Shown: positions 44,071-56,924 of the stretch, piece by piece
Layout of the letters: every line of letters starts with the position of its first letter
Position numbering within the stretch: the first letter of the stretch is position 1
Assembly (NCBI GenBank): GCA_949752795.1
Contig: OX457063.1
Span: 65,805,783-65,869,782 of the forward strand
DNA length: 64,000 bases
Direction of reading: 5' to 3'
Source of the DNA: Hyperoodon ampullatus
Taxonomy: Eukaryota; Chordata; Mammalia; Artiodactyla; Ziphiidae
Translations under genes and position numbers: made by a program
Notes under the pieces: model-generated
What the model was told of the DNA's origin: nothing
Database searches by the model: none
Seen by the model: the letters and a program-made list of their open reading frames with translations, nothing else

Positions 44071-44903
44071 ATAATGTAAATTACACACTTACTGTGTGGA
44101 AGGCTTTCTGGAATATGGAGTTGTACAAGATGCAGTCTCTGACTTCTAGAAGCTTACAATCTAAGAAGGTTACACACCCAAGTATCCTGTAAAGTAGCAG
44201 AAGTGGCCAAGATGATGAGTGAGGCAAGAGGACCATAAGGACGGTTAGCAGCATGGAAATTCAGGGGAGATTTCATAGAGGAGGGATGACTGGGAGGCTC
44301 AATGATGCAGGGAATGCAAAGAGAAAAAGGACTGAGGAGATGTCTGTGGATTTTGTTTCTAGAAGACAAATAGGGGGCTTTGAGGAAATACTTCCAGGTG
44401 AGGGCATAGAGGGGGCAGTTAAGGGGTAAAGGAGGTGAAGAGGAAGCAAACCCATCAAAAAAGATTACTCTTTCAACATGTGCAGTGAGAGAAACCATAA
44501 GGATAGGAGAAGTCAAAGGACTGTGCCGTTTGCAGGATGAGGCAGCAAGCATACTTGGGGTCTCCACCCTCCCTACTCTCCCTCCTCATAGAGTCTACCC
44601 CGCCCACTGTGCCTGCTGAGAGGAGAGGGAATTGGCCAACGCCAGGCTCCCAGCCTCAGATAACTGGACCGAAGGGGGCACCTGATTTGAGGAGGACAAC
44701 CCAAGTTGTGAATGACATAACGCTTCAGTGACCGGGCTCAAAAAGATGACTGGGGAGGAAACTTGCACAAGCCTCTTAGATAGCCTCATCCACCAGAGGG
44801 CAGACAGCAGAAGCAAGAAGAACTACAATCCTGCAGCCTGTGGAACAAACACCACATTCACAGAAAGACCGACAAGACGAAAAGGCAGAGGGCTACGTAC
44901 CAG

Positions 44904-45782
44904 ATGAAGGAACAAGATAAAACCCTAGAAAAACAACTAAATGAAGTGGAGATAGGCAACCTTCCAGAAAAAGAATTCAGAATAATGATAGTCAAGATGA
45001 TCCAGGACTTCGGAAAAAGAATGGAGGCAAAGATTGAGAAGATGCAAGAAATGTTTAACAAAGACCTAGAAGAATTAAAGAACAAAAAAACAGAGATGAA
45101 CAATACAATAACTGAAATGAAAACTACACTAGAAGGAATCAGTAGCAGAATATCTGAGGCAGAAGAACGGATAAGTGACTTGGAAGACAGAATGGTGGAA
45201 TTCACTGCTGCGGAACAGAATAAAGAAAAAAGAATGAAAAGAAATGAGGACAGCCTAAGAGACATCTGGGACAACATTAAACACAACAACATTCGCATTA
45301 TAGGGGTCCCAGAAGGAGAAGAGAGAGAGAAAGGACCAGAGAAAATATTTGAAGAGATTGTAGTCGAAAACTTCCCTAACGTGGGAAAGGAAATAGCCAT
45401 GCAAGTCCAGGAAGCGCAGAGAGTCCCATACAGGATAAACACAAGGAGAAACATGCCGAGACACATAGTAATCAAATCGGCAAAAATTAAAGACAAAGAA
45501 AAATTATTGAAAGCAGCAAGGGAAAAATGACAAATAACATACAAGAGAACTCCCATAAGGTTAACAGCTGATTTCTCAGCAGAAACTCTACAAGCCAGAA
45601 GGGATTGACATGATATACTTAAAGTGATGAAAGGGAAGAACCTACAACCAAGATTACTCTACCCAGCAAGGATCCCATTCAGATTCGATGGAGAAATCAA
45701 AAGCTTTACAGACAAGCAAAAGCTAAGAGAATTCTGCACCACCAAACCATCTCTACAACAAATGATAAAGGAACTTCTCTAA
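44904..45782 (+). pseudogene. LINE-1 ORF1 relic (RNA-binding protein)
   Basis: L1 ORF1p is an RNA-binding trimer that packages L1 RNA. The open part (44904-45530, 208 codons) shows the coiled coil (heptads around EKMQEMFNKDLEELKNKKTE and RISEAEERISDLEDRM) and then the RRM with NIRIIGVPEGEE. A TGA at 45528-45530 stops it where related ORF1s have a sense codon at the start of the C-terminal domain. A second in-frame TGA follows near 45607, in place of a tryptophan codon. The C-terminal domain can still be followed to the normal TAA at 45780-45782. It is not functional as a full protein. Confidence 0.9.
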
Positions 45783-45840
45783 GTGGGAAACACAAGAGAA
45801 GAGAAGGACCTACAAAAACAAACCCAAAACAATTAAGAAA

Positions 45841-48800
45841 ATGGTCATAGGAACATACGTATCGATAATTACCTTAAACGTGAATGGATTAAATGCTCCA
45901 ACCAAAAGACACAGGCTTGCTGAATGGATACAAAAACAAGACCCATATATATACTGTCTACAAGAGACCCACTTCAGACCTAGGGACACATACAGACTGA
46001 AAGTGAGGGGATGGAAAAAGATATTCCATACAAATGGAAATCACAAGAAAGCTGGAGTAGCAATACTCATATCAGATAAAATAGACTTTAAAATAAAGAA
46101 TGTTACAAGAGACAAGGAAGGACACTACGTAATGATCAAGGGATCAATCCAAGAAGAAGATATAACAATTATAAATATATATGCACCCAACATAGGAGCA
46201 CCTCAATATATAAGGGAACTGCTAGCTGCTATAAAAGAGGAAATCGACAGTAACACAATAATAGTGGGGGACTTTAACACCTCACTTACACCAATGGACA
46301 GGTCATCCAAAATGAAAATAAATAAGGAAACAGAAGCTTTAAATGACACAATAGACTGGATAGATTCAATTGATATTTATAGTACATTCCATCCAAAACC
46401 AGCAGATTACACTTTCTTCTCAAGTGCGCATGGAACATTCTCCACGATAGATCACATCTTGGGTCACAAATCAAGCCTCAGTAAATTTAAGAAAGTTGAA
46501 ATCATATCAAGCATCTTTTCTGACCACAATGCTATGAGATTAGAAATGAATTTCAGGGAAAAAAACGGAAAAAGCACAAACACACGGAGGCTAAACAATA
46601 CGTTACTAAATAACCAAGAGATCACTGAAGAAATCAAAGAGGAAATCAAAAAATACCTACAGACAAATGACAATGAAAACACGATGATCCAAAACCTATG
46701 GGATGCAGCAAATGCAGTTCTAAGAGCGAAGTTTATAGCTATACAAGCCTACCTCAAGGAACAAGAAAAATCTCAAATAAACAATCTAACCTTACACCTA
46801 AAGGAACTAGAGAAAGAAGAACAAACAAGACCCAAAGTTAGCACAAGGAAAGAAATCATAAAGATCAGAGCAGAAATCAGTGAAACAGAAATGAAGAAAA
46901 CAATAGCAAAGATCAATAAAACTAAAAGCTGGTTGTTTGAGAAGATAAACAGAATTGATAAACCATTAGCCAGACTCATCAAGAAAAAGAGGGAGAGGAC
47001 TCAAATCAATAAAATTAGGAATGAAAAAGGAGAAGTTACAACAGACACTGCAGAAATACAAAGCATCCTAAGAGACTACTACAAGCAACTTTATGCCAAT
47101 AAAGTGGACAACCTGGAAGGAATGGACAAATTCTTAGAAAGGTATAACCTTCCAAGACTGAACCAGGAAGAAATAGAAAATATGAACTGATGAATCACAA
47201 GTAATGAAATTGAAACTGTGATTTAAAACTTTCCAACAAACAAAAGTCCAGGACCAGATGGCTTCACAGTTGAATTCTATCAAACATTTAGAGAAGAGCT
47301 AACACCCATCCTTCTCAAACTCTTCCAAAAAATTGCAGAGGAAGAAACACTCCCAAACTCATTCTATGAGGCCACCATCACCCTGATACCAAAACCAGAC
47401 AAAGATACTACAAAAAAAGAATATTATAGACCAATATCACTGATGAATATCGATGCAAAAATCCTCAACAAAATACTAGCAAACAGAATCCAACAACACA
47501 TTAAAAGGATCATACACCATGATCAAGTGGGATTTATCCCAGTGATGCAAGGATTCTTAATATATGCAAATCATTCAATGTGATATACCATATTAACAAG
47601 TTGAAGAATAAAAACCATATGATCATCTCAATAGATACAGAAAAAGCTTTTGATGAAATTCAACACCCATTTATGATTAAAACTCTCCAGAAAGTGGGCA
47701 TAGAGGGAACCTACCTCAACATAATAAAGGCCATATACGACAAACCCACAGCAAACATCATTCTCAATGGTGAAAAACTGAAAGCATTTCCTAGAAGATC
47801 AGGAACAAGACAAGGATGTCCACTCTCACCGCTATCATTCAACATAGTTTTGGAAGTCCTAGCCACAGCTATCAGAGAAGAAAAAGAAATAAAAGGAATC
47901 CAAACTGGAAAAGAAGAAGTAAAACTGTCACTGTTTGCAGATGACATGATACTATACATAGAGTCCTAAAGATGCCACCAGAAAACTGCTAGAGCTAATC
48001 AATGAATTTGGTAAAGTTGCAGGATACAAAATTAATGCATTGAAATCTCTTGCATTCCTATACACTAATGATGAAAAATCTGAAAGAGAAATTAAGGAAA
48101 CACTCCCATTTACCATTTCAACAAAAAGAATAAAGTACCTAGGAATAAACCTACCTAGGGAGACAAACATTCTATGAGGCCACCATCACCCTGGTACCAA
48201 AACCAGACAAAGATACTACAAATAAAATTACAGACCAATATCACTGATATTTATGCAGAAAACTATAAGACACTGATGAAAGAAATTAAAGATGATAAAC
48301 AGATGGAGAGATATACCATGTACTTGGATTGGAAGAATCAATATTGTGAAAATGACTATACTACCCAAAGCAATCTACAGATTCAATGTAATCCCTATCA
48401 AATTACCAATGGCATTTTTTTACAGAACTAGAACAAAAAATCTTAAAATTTGTATGGAGACAAAAAAGACCCCGAATAGCCAAAGGCGTCTTGAGGGAAA
48501 AAATGGAGCTGGAGGAATCAGACTCCCTGACTTCAGACTATACTACAAAGCTACAGTAATCAAGACAATATGAAACTGGCACAAAAACAGAAACATAGAT
48601 CAATGGAACAAGATAGAAAGCTCAGAGATAAACCCACGCACCTATGGTCAACTAATCTATGACAAAGGAGGCAAGGATATACAATGGAGAAAAGACAGTC
48701 TCTTCAATAAATGGTGCTGGGAAAACTGGACAGCTACGTGTAAAAGAATGAAATTAGAACACTCCCTAACATGATACACAAAAATAAACCCAAAATGGAT

Positions 48801-49735
48801 TAGAGACCTAAATGTAAGACCAGACACTATAAAACTCTTAGAGGAAAACATAGGAAGAACACTCTTTGACATAAATCACAGGAAGATCTTTTTGGATCCA
48901 CCTCCTAGAGTAATGGAAATAAAAAAATATTTTAAAAAATGAGACCTAATGAAACGTCAAAGCTTTTGCACAGCAAAGGAAACCATAAACAAGATGAAAA
49001 GACAACCCTCAGAATGGGAGAAAATAGTTGTAAATGAATCAATGGACAAAGGATTAATCTCCAAAATATATAAACAGCTCATGCAGCTCAATATTAAAAA
49101 AAACAAACAACCCAATCCAAAAATGGGCAGAAGACCTAAATAGACATTTCTCCAAAGAAGACATACAGATGGCCAAGAAGCACATGAAAAGCTGCTCAAC
49201 ATCACTAATTATTAGAGAAATGCAAATCAAAACTACAATGAGATATCATCTCACACCAGTTAGAATGGGCATCATCAGAAAATCTACAAACAACAAATGC
49301 TGGAGAGGGTGTGGAGAGAAGGGAACCCTCTTGCACTGTTGGTGGGTATGTAAATTGATACAGCCACTATGGAGAACAGTATGGAGGTTCCTTAAAAGAC
49401 TAAAAATAGAATTACCATATGATCCAGCAATCGCACTACTGGGCATATACCCAGAGAAAACAATAATTCAAAAAGACACATGCACCCCAGTGTTCATTGC
49501 AGCACTATTTACAATAGCCAGGTCATGGAAGTAACCTAAATGCCCATTGACAGATGAATGGATAAAGAAGATGTGGTACATGTATACAATGGAGTATTAC
49601 TCAGCCGTAAAAAGGAACAAAATTGGGTCATTTGTTGAGTCGTGGATGGATCTAGAGACTGTCATACAGAGTGAAGTAAGTCAGAAAGAGAAAAACAAAT
49701 ATCGCATATTAACGCATATATGTGGAACCAGAAAA
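45841..49735 (+). pseudogene. LINE-1 ORF2 relic (endonuclease and reverse transcriptase)
   Basis: The ATG at 45841 opens a 449-codon frame with a complete-looking APE-type endonuclease domain: the LNVNGLN asparagine, the QETHF glutamate, NIYAPN, VGDFNT, FSTIDHIL and SDHNAM are all in order. The frame stops at 47188-47190, with two more stops soon after. A one-base deletion near 47557 shifts the frame. The reverse transcriptase part follows at 47580-47969 with FADD at 47934-47945. A further frameshift at about 47965, the inserted 80-base segment at 48169-48248, and later stops end any coding ability. The C-terminal Cys-rich region ([20 protein letters not shown]) is still visible near 49300-49370. 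The end at 49735 is approximate. Confidence 0.92.
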
Positions 49736-49992
49736 ATCGTACAGATGAACCGGTTTGCAGGGAAGAAATTGAGACACAGATATAGAGAACAAATGTATGG
49801 ACACCAAGGGGGGAAAGTGGCGGGGGGTTGGGAGTGGTGTTGGGATGAATTGGGTGATTGGGATTGACATGTATACACTGATGTGTATAAAATTGATGAC
49901 TAATAAGGACCTACTGTATTAAAAAAAATGTGCCTTCTTGATAAAATGTTTAAAATAAGTCAAAAAAAAAAAAAAAAAACGATGACTGGGGA

Positions 49993-50239
49993 CAATCGTG
50001 TACCTTCTCATAGGAGTCCTGAGCCAAGAGAGACAGCTGAAAGATATTCTTTAGGAATGGTTCCTTGAGCTGAAAATCAGGTACAGGAGAATTAAGTGGC
50101 CATTATCCATTCGTGTGCATACCAAAGTCATGAGGACCCACAGGAAGTGGCTGGGAAAGGAGAACAAGAGAACAGCAAATACAAGGAGAGAAGTGGAGAA
50201 GCCAGGAGTAAGGGATGACAGTAATGAACCTATGGTGCC
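49993..50239. other. Intergenic, no gene seen
   Basis: Continues the pre-insertion sequence interrupted by the 5.2-kb L1. It joins to the purine-rich stretch before 44745, which resembles an old repeat. Confidence 0.5.
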
Positions 50240-50455
50240 TCATGATGTAAGTCTTTACATTAATATTACCTCATTTATTTCTCATAACTGTCCTATGAGA
50301 TGGGTGCTATGATTGTCCTCATTTTACAGATGAGGAGCCCAAGACACAAAGAAGTTGTACCCAAGACACAAAGAAGTTTTGCCCAAGATGACTTGCAGGA
50401 AAGCCATGATATAAACTAAATAGCCTGGCTTTTAGCCACCTTGATCACTGCCTCT
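50240..50455 (-). repeat. MIR SINE with internal 22-bp duplication
   Basis: The reverse MIR pattern CTCATTTTACAGATGAGGAG is clear. Within it a 22-base unit beginning CCCAAGACACAAAGAAGTT is duplicated (50338-50359 and 50360-50381), with small changes at the end of the unit. Confidence 0.85.
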
Positions 50456-52020
50456 TAAAAGGGAGATGAGAGGTGCTCCCTGAAGCCCCTGGGAGTCGAC
50501 CCTTCCTAAGGTCAGGCACTTGAGTTTCATTGGATTTCCTGAGATCATCTGAGCCATCCAGAGTGGCTTCAGTTCCTGGCAACCAAAAGAACTCAAACCA
50601 AATCAGATGGGAGACTTGAGCTTTCTGGGTGAGAGAGACTGCAAATGTTAGAGAGAAAAAGGGATTGTTGATGGAGCAGACCTGCAAGGAAGCACAAAAG
50701 GGGTGGGATTAAGGGTGAGAGAGAGATTTTTCTTGTCCCATAGCCAGGACCATATGGCTTAGTTTTACCATCAGGCGCCCACAGTGCCAAATGGCAAGTT
50801 AGACAACTAACCAAACCAAGAGGAGTTACACATAACTCAGGGGCTGTGCCTTGCTGGCTGACGCAGCCACTAATGGAGCCGGTGAGACTGGGCCTACATG
50901 ACTCCTCCTTTCCGAGCCCTAGTTGCTCTGTCAATAAAATTGGGATGATGATAAAAAATGGAGAGCATGTGACTTTCCAGGACTCTGGGGAAACTACCGA
51001 GGTACAGAGCGCCACGGTAGGGCTGCCCCCTGTGGCAGCCAGACCCGGGGTCTCGAGCCAGGTTTTCCAGAGGCTGTCTCGGAGGTAGAAGTCTGAGTGC
51101 AGGCAGTTTATCAGGGAATGCTCTCAGGATCAACACCTGTGAGGGGTGAGGTCAGCCAGAGTGAACAGAGGGAGAAGTTGCAGCAAAGGCAGCAGCCAAT
51201 TTCGTGGGGAACTTGAGCTAGGATGGCCCCTAAGACTTGTCCCAAACCGAGGCAAAGAGCTGTGCCTTTGAACCCCACACCCTTCGAGAAGTCACTGGGC
51301 CTGGGATGCCCTGTTAGGTGAGGCAGCTCCCTTGAGTCAAGGGCAGGTCCTGGGGAGAGACTCAGCCGTGAGAGCTTCAGCAGGCAACATCCTGTGCAGA
51401 TGCGAGTGGGGAGTGAATGCCTCAGCCTTGAAAGGGGGGATCTGGGCAGCATCCCACAGCACTTGCTGCACAAAGAACTGAACACCACTTGTCAGAGACC
51501 AAATCAGGCAGGGAGCCTGGGCTTTGGGAAAGTGGGGACTGAAAGGGGCCAGGAGGAGACGGCAGAAGTTTGTCTTGTACTGATATGATCTCGCTGTGTC
51601 CCCACCTGAAATCGTCAGGAAAGTACATGACCTGTGAAAATGCCGCACGTGTCTGGATGTGTGTGGAAACTCTAAAGAAAGGACTCCTGTGTCTAGTCTG
51701 AGGCCAAGAAGCCCAAGAAACTTAACAAAAATTCAGAGAGAAACTGGAGATAATGAGGCAAGGGAACTTTAGGGAGGCCACAGAATTACAGTTTGGGCCA
51801 AGTTTAACCTAAATCTCCAAAGGGCAGGGAAGTCTCAGGTGTGTCATATTAGGCAAGGGCACTTTTCCCGGCCTTCAGCGGGGTTTTAAGGATTTCAGAG
51901 CGAAATAGAAACTGCTCTCTGCAGCACGTGTGTTCCCAGCCCACTTCTGGGCTGTTAAGTTACTGAGAATTGTACCAGTCCTGATTCTGGGGACACACTA
52001 TGAAATGAGTGTGAGGATAA
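50456..52020. other. Intergenic, moderately GC-rich, possible LTR relic
   Basis: The segment about 51050-51480 (around GAACTTGAGCTAGGATGGCC and GAGAAGTCACTGGGCCTGGG) reads like an old mammalian repeat, perhaps LTR-derived, but I cannot name it. Open frames on both strands overlap and none has recognisable features. Confidence 0.4.
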
Positions 52021-52247
52021 GCCTCTGCCCAAAGCATCCTCACTTCAGGGGAGCACGCACAGAGAAAGGCCATGTGAGGACACAGCAAGAGGCATTTGCA
52101 AGCCAAGCAGAGAGGCCTCAGGAGAAAACAAACCTGCCAGCACCTTGATCATGGTCCAGCCTCCAGAATGGTGAGAAATACATTTCTGTTGCTTAAGCCA
52201 CTAAGCCTGTGGTGTTTTGTTATGGCAACCCTAGCTGACTGAGACAG
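52021..52247 (+). repeat. MLT1-type MaLR LTR, 3' part
   Basis: CCATGTGAGGACACAGCAAG, CAGCACCTTGATCATGGTCC, GTTGCTTAAGCCACTAAGCC and GTTATGGCAACCCTAGCTGA are in the order of an MLT1 LTR. It is an old endogenous LTR with no coding part. Confidence 0.85.
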
Positions 52248-54214
52248 GGAGACAGGTAACCAGGAAGCAGGGGGCTGAGAAGGATGGTGCAGGAAGATAA
52301 ACCCACCCACGTGTCCCCCATTTTCTCTCTCATCTCTTTCCTGCCTCACACGATCTGACCCTGGAGGGGTCAGTGGCCAGGGGACACCTGGCAGAGACAT
52401 GTTTCTAAGGCTGCATGTAACTCTGGATGGAAAAATGTATAACACTGGAGACCAGAGCCTCTCAGACTCCTTTGCCAATCAGCTTTCAGGCCGGAGGTCA
52501 CCGGCTGCAGGCACTTGAGGAGGTAAAGGGAAGAGAAGCAGCTTCACACCCATGCCTCCTTTGCTTCCTGACACTTGTTTGCTTCTTGTTGGCTATTGCC
52601 ATGGTCACTGACCTGAATTCAGCTTTCAAGGTAAATTTGTTTCACTGTAATACTTTTGGTTCCAGTTTGGAACTTGGGTAAAAAGTATCACCCAGTTTAA
52701 GAAAATGTTCAACGCCCAAATCAGAACTGAAAACAAGGAAGGTGAGAGTTTACTCTCTGGGCCTCCTTATCTGAAAAATGAGGCAGTTGTACTAGATTTG
52801 TGGTTTTAAAAAAAGTTTTGTTTTTTTAACCACAAGAAGGCTTTCTTCAGAGGAAATTTTTCCAGGAAGTAGAAACAAGGGAGGTACATATGAGCTGAGT
52901 TGCTCAAATCAAAGGGGAAGGGTGAATTCCAGAATCCTGCCCACCGAGGTGAGGCTCTGCAGAGCAGGGTCTGAAATCATTTTACTATCATCTCTGAAAT
53001 CCTCTTCCAGCCTCTAGTCTGTGATCTCTGAGGACTTAGTGGTCTGAGCCGGTCACCTCCTTGCCACACTGTGGGGAGAGAGTGGAGCTGGGGCCCAGGG
53101 GAGGGTCCTCAGCTGTTTCTCCTAAACTCACCATCCATCCGTTCACTCCCCATGGGGGAGGGAGGGCTGGGCAGGGAGAGAGGCCAGGTGAGGTCATCTA
53201 GCTGAAGCTCCTCCACAGAAAACCAGGAGGAGTGGCCCCAAATGATACATCCTGTGACCCAGGGCGGGGGAAGCCCACTCACCTCCCAGGACAAAACTGC
53301 CCTGTGCTGTGTATATTGCTGTCCTTTCCTCCTGACTTCTTGCTGCAGGAAAACCCTTGCTCCCTTTGTCTAAGACTCTAGTGTCCCTAAAATGTCTCCC
53401 ACAGGCAGGCATCAATATGCCCCCGAGGAAGTCTGGCCCTGGAGAGAAGTTGAGGGGACAAGCAGTGTCTTTGGCATGAGTAATGCAGCCCCCGGTGCGC
53501 TCTGAATTGGCCTCTTAGGACATTCCTGCATATTCTAATGATGCTGTCCTTGGTCTAAACATCTCTGGAAGAGCCTGCATAGCCATGGGGTGAGGGTAGG
53601 ATATCTTTTAGCTTCATAGTCACCTCTTATGTTTGACTCCAAATGCTTTCACCCAGCTAAATTACCCACTCTATCCACCAGACTTGCCCGAAATGACTTT
53701 CTGTAGTTCTTAAAACTAAATTTACCTCCTGAATGATAAAGACTTGCTGTCATCAAAGTTACTCCAAAGACAGTGGCTGAGGCAAATCTAAAGCGGTCTT
53801 CAAGGGGCATCTGAGCAGTGGCTATGAACAAACACCTTGAGAGGGGAAAACTCTCCCCTAGGAACAGAACCTCCAAATGTGTGCATGAGAGAATGTGACC
53901 TCAGGGCGACATGATGCATGTGCCTAAACAGATGCAGTCAGATCGAAAGCGACTGTGTGATTCAAGCTGGGGGCGCCAGAGATGCTGAGAAAGACAAGAC
54001 AGACAGAGAAAACCTCCTCATAAAAAGTAAGAAGAATTCGTTTAGATAAAAGAATCCTTTAAAGAAATGTAACCAGTTCTGGGTCTTAAAAAGGCTTAAA
54101 TCAAAGGGGCTGAAACAGGGCAATCATTTGCAATTATGAAATGCTTGTAAAATATTAAATGTGTTATATTTAATTTTTTAAAGTGTACACCTCCATGTTT
54201 CGTTTTGGGTTTGG
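52248..54214. other. Intergenic, no gene seen
   Basis: Unique-looking, moderately GC-rich sequence. Short open frames occur on both strands without recognisable domains or splice structure. Confidence 0.45.
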
Positions 54215-54875
54215 TTTTCATCTTTTTTTAATTGAAGTATAGTTGATTTATAATGTTGTGTTAGTTTCAGGTGTACAGCACAGTGATCCAGTTATACATA
54301 TTTTTTTTAGATTCTTTTCCCTTGTAGGTTATTACAAAAATTGGGTATAGCTCCCTGTGCTATACAGTAGGTCCTGTTGGTTATCTATTTTATAATAGTA
54401 GTGTGTATCTGTTAATCCCAAACTCCGAATTTATCTATCCACCCCCCTTCCCCTTTGGTAACCGTAAGTTTGTTTTCTCTGTCTGTGGATCTATTTCTAT
54501 TTTGTAAATAAGTTCATTTGTATCTTATTTTTTTTGGATTCTATATATAAGTGATATCATATGATATTTGTCTTTCTCTGTCTGGCTTATTTCACTTAAT
54601 ATGATAATCACTGGGTCCATCCATGTTGCTGCAAATGGCATTATTTTGTTCTATTTTATGGCTGAGTAATATTCCATTGTATATATGTACCACATCTTCT
54701 TTATCCATTCCTCTGTCAATGGACATTTAGGTTGCTTCCAAGTCTTGGCTATTGTAAATAGTGCTGCAATGAACATTGGGGTGCATGTGTCTTTTTGAAG
54801 TATGGCTTTCTCCAGATATATGCCCAGAAGTGGGATTGCTAGATCACATGGTAGCTCTGTTTTTAGTTTTAGTTT
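54215..54875 (-). mobile_element. LINE-1 3' end, 5'-truncated
   Basis: A reverse L1 3' UTR and ORF2 tail: TTTAATTGAAGTATAGTTGA, GTGCTATACAGTAGGTCCTG, GGGTCCATCCATGTTGCTGC, up to GATTGCTAGATCACATGGTA. Confidence 0.9.
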
Positions 54876-54929
54876 TTTGTTGTTGGTGTTTTTTATTTTT
54901 TTTGTATTATCGTTTTTTAAAATTCTTTT

Positions 54930-55735
54930 AATTTTTTAAATTTTTTATTGGAGTATAGTTGATTTACAATGTTGTGTTAGTTTCTGCTGCACAGCAAAGT
55001 GAGCCAGTTATACATATAAATATATCCACTCTTTTTTAGATTCTATTCCCATATAGGTCATTACAGAGTATTGAATAGAGTTTTCTGTGCTATACAGCAG
55101 GTCCTTATTAGTTATCTATTTTGTATATACTAGTGTCTATATGTCAATCCCAGTCTCCCAGTGTATTCCTCCCCCTCCCTTTGCCCCCTTGGTAATCATA
55201 AGTTTTGTTTTCTACATCTGCGACTCTATTTCTATTTTATAAATAGGTTCATTTTACCATTTTTTAGATTCCACATATAAACGATATCATATGATATTTG
55301 CCTTTCTCTGTCTGACTTCACTCAGTATGACAATCTCTAGGTCCATCCATGTCGCTGCAAATGGCATTATTTCATTCTTTTTTAAGGCTGAGTAATATTC
55401 CATTTTATATATATATATATGTAATATTCCATTATATATATATATATACACTGCATCTTCTTTATCCTCTCCTCTGTCGATGGACACGTAGGTTGCTTCC
55501 ATGTCCTGGCTATTGTAAATAGTGCTGCAATGAACACTGGGGTTCATGTGCATTTCTGAAGTATGTTTTTCTCTGGGTATATGCCCAGGAGTGGGATTGC
55601 TGGGTCATATGGTAGTTCTATTTTTAGTTTTTTAAGGAACCTCCATACTGTTCTCCATAGTGGCTGCACCAATTTAAATTCCCACCAACAGTGTTGGACG
55701 GTTCCCTTTTCTCCACACCCTCACCAGCATTTATT
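54930..55735 (-). mobile_element. Second LINE-1 3' end in tandem
   Basis: Another reverse L1 3' end of the same type (ATTGGAGTATAGTTGATTTA, GTGCTATACAGCAGGTCCTT, through CATACTGTTCTCCATAGTGG and CACCAACAGTGTTGGACGGT). It abuts the first through a T-rich stretch (54865-54950), the remnant of its poly-A tail. A (TA)n expansion at 55405-55450 includes a small internal duplication. Confidence 0.9.
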
Positions 55736-55764
55736 GTAAGCCAAATTATTTTCTTAAAAAAGCA

Positions 55765-55895
55765 TAAGAAACTGGATTAACTAGCTGTGTGATCTTGGGC
55801 AAGTCATTTTAACATCTCACTGCTGCAGTTTCTCCATTTTTTATATAAGGGAGTTGGACTCCAGGCTCTCTAAGCCCCCTCCAGCCTGGGGTTTA
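55765..55895 (+). repeat. MIR SINE
   Basis: GCTGTGTGATCTTGGGCAAG and GCAGTTTCTCCATTTTTTAT are typical MIR core pieces. Confidence 0.8.
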
Positions 55896-56271
55896 TTCTC
55901 CACAACATCCCTGAGATTCCTCTGAGAGAAGTCCTTTGTCCCAGGCACTAGGAGGACATACAGCCTGCTGGGTGAGGAGCCACACAGCCACTCCTCTGGG
56001 AGGTTGAGCTCCCCCAGGTGCTGCCAGGAGAAGGCAGAGATTGGGGACCTGCAGGGCCTTCAGACCTACTCCCCTCCTCCCAGGTCAAACGGAACAAATT
56101 ACTTTTCCCTGTGGCCCGATTTCCTGTGAGGGACTGTTCTCTCCTAACCTCCTCCTCTTCTTCACCCCCTCAAAGGGCTTGGACTTTCCAAAAACAAGGG
56201 CTTGGCCACCTGCTTGGGAAGAAAAGAGAGAGAGAGCAGTACACATGGAAGGATCAGGAAAGCCAGTCTTT

Positions 56272-56481
56272 TTTTTTTTTTTTTTTTTTGTGGTACGCGG
56301 GCCTCTCACTGCTGTGGCCTCTCCTGTTGCGGAGCACAGGCTCTGGACGCGCAGGCTCAGCAGCCATGGCTCACGGGTCTAGCCGCTCTGCGGCATGTGG
56401 GATCTTCCCGGACCAGGGCACGAACCCGTGTCCCCTGCATCGGCAGGCGGACTCTCAACCACTGTGCCACCAGGGAAGCCC
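56272..56481 (-). mobile_element. CHR-type SINE, short form
   Basis: A long T-run, then GTGGTACGCGGGCCTCTCAC and the end CCAGGGAAGCCC. The target copies AGGAAAGCCAGTCTTT (56256-56271 and 56482-56497) are identical over 16 bases, indicating a young insertion. Confidence 0.97.
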
Positions 56482-56583
56482 AGGAAAGCCAGTCTTTGCA
56501 TCCTTCACAAGTCAGGGAGAAACCTGCCGGAGGGGTGTCCTTATATCCCCCGCCTTTTCTCACCAGCTCTGACTACAACCAAC

Positions 56584-56665
56584 AAAGAGAAGAAGAAAGA
56601 GAGATAGAGAGGACAGGGGAGGAGGGAGAGAGGGAGGGAGGGAGGAAGGAAGGAAAGAAGGAAGG
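56584..56665. repeat. Purine-rich (GGGA/GGAA)n simple repeat
   Basis: An all-purine-dominated run of AGAG, GGGA and GGAA units. Confidence 0.9.
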
Positions 56666-56924
56666 TCCGCTCACAGGTGCTCTACCACTGTGAGCATGGG
56701 CAGCCCAAAGTAGGGGGCTGGGGTGCAGACACTGGGCTGGGCACGAACACCTGGTTCTTAATCTAGGCTAAGGGTCTCCCAACATTTCTGAAAGTACCAA
56801 CCCCTAGTGAAAACTTTTTCTGAAGGCACCTGCAATATGTGTTTGTTTGTTTATTGACACGTCCTGCGTTCTAAACTATAACTATTAAAAATATGGGTAG
56901 AACATACACTAAAATGATACAGTT

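Larger units (their letters stand above)
44757..49980 (+). mobile_element. LINE-1, 5.2 kb, 5'-truncated in its 5' UTR
   Basis: The element begins in the L1 5' UTR (GGAAACTTGCACAAGCCTCT), carries ORF1 and ORF2 relics, a 3' UTR and a poly-A tail of about 18 at 49962-49979. Target copies GATGACTGGGGA lie at 44745-44756 and 49981-49992, identical, each preceded by an A-rich stretch. Both ORFs are broken by stops and frameshifts, so it cannot move by itself. It also has an internal 80-base duplication (48169-48248). It is an artiodactyl/cetacean-type L1 of moderate age. Confidence 0.97.

Noticed and set aside
44858..45556. 232-codon minus-strand open frame rich in Ser, Leu and Phe
   Set aside because: It is the antisense shadow of L1 ORF1 (44904-45530).
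56018..56693. Open frames of 163-184 codons on the + strand
   Set aside because: They run through a CHR SINE and its T-run; similar peptides appear at every CHR SINE copy in the window.
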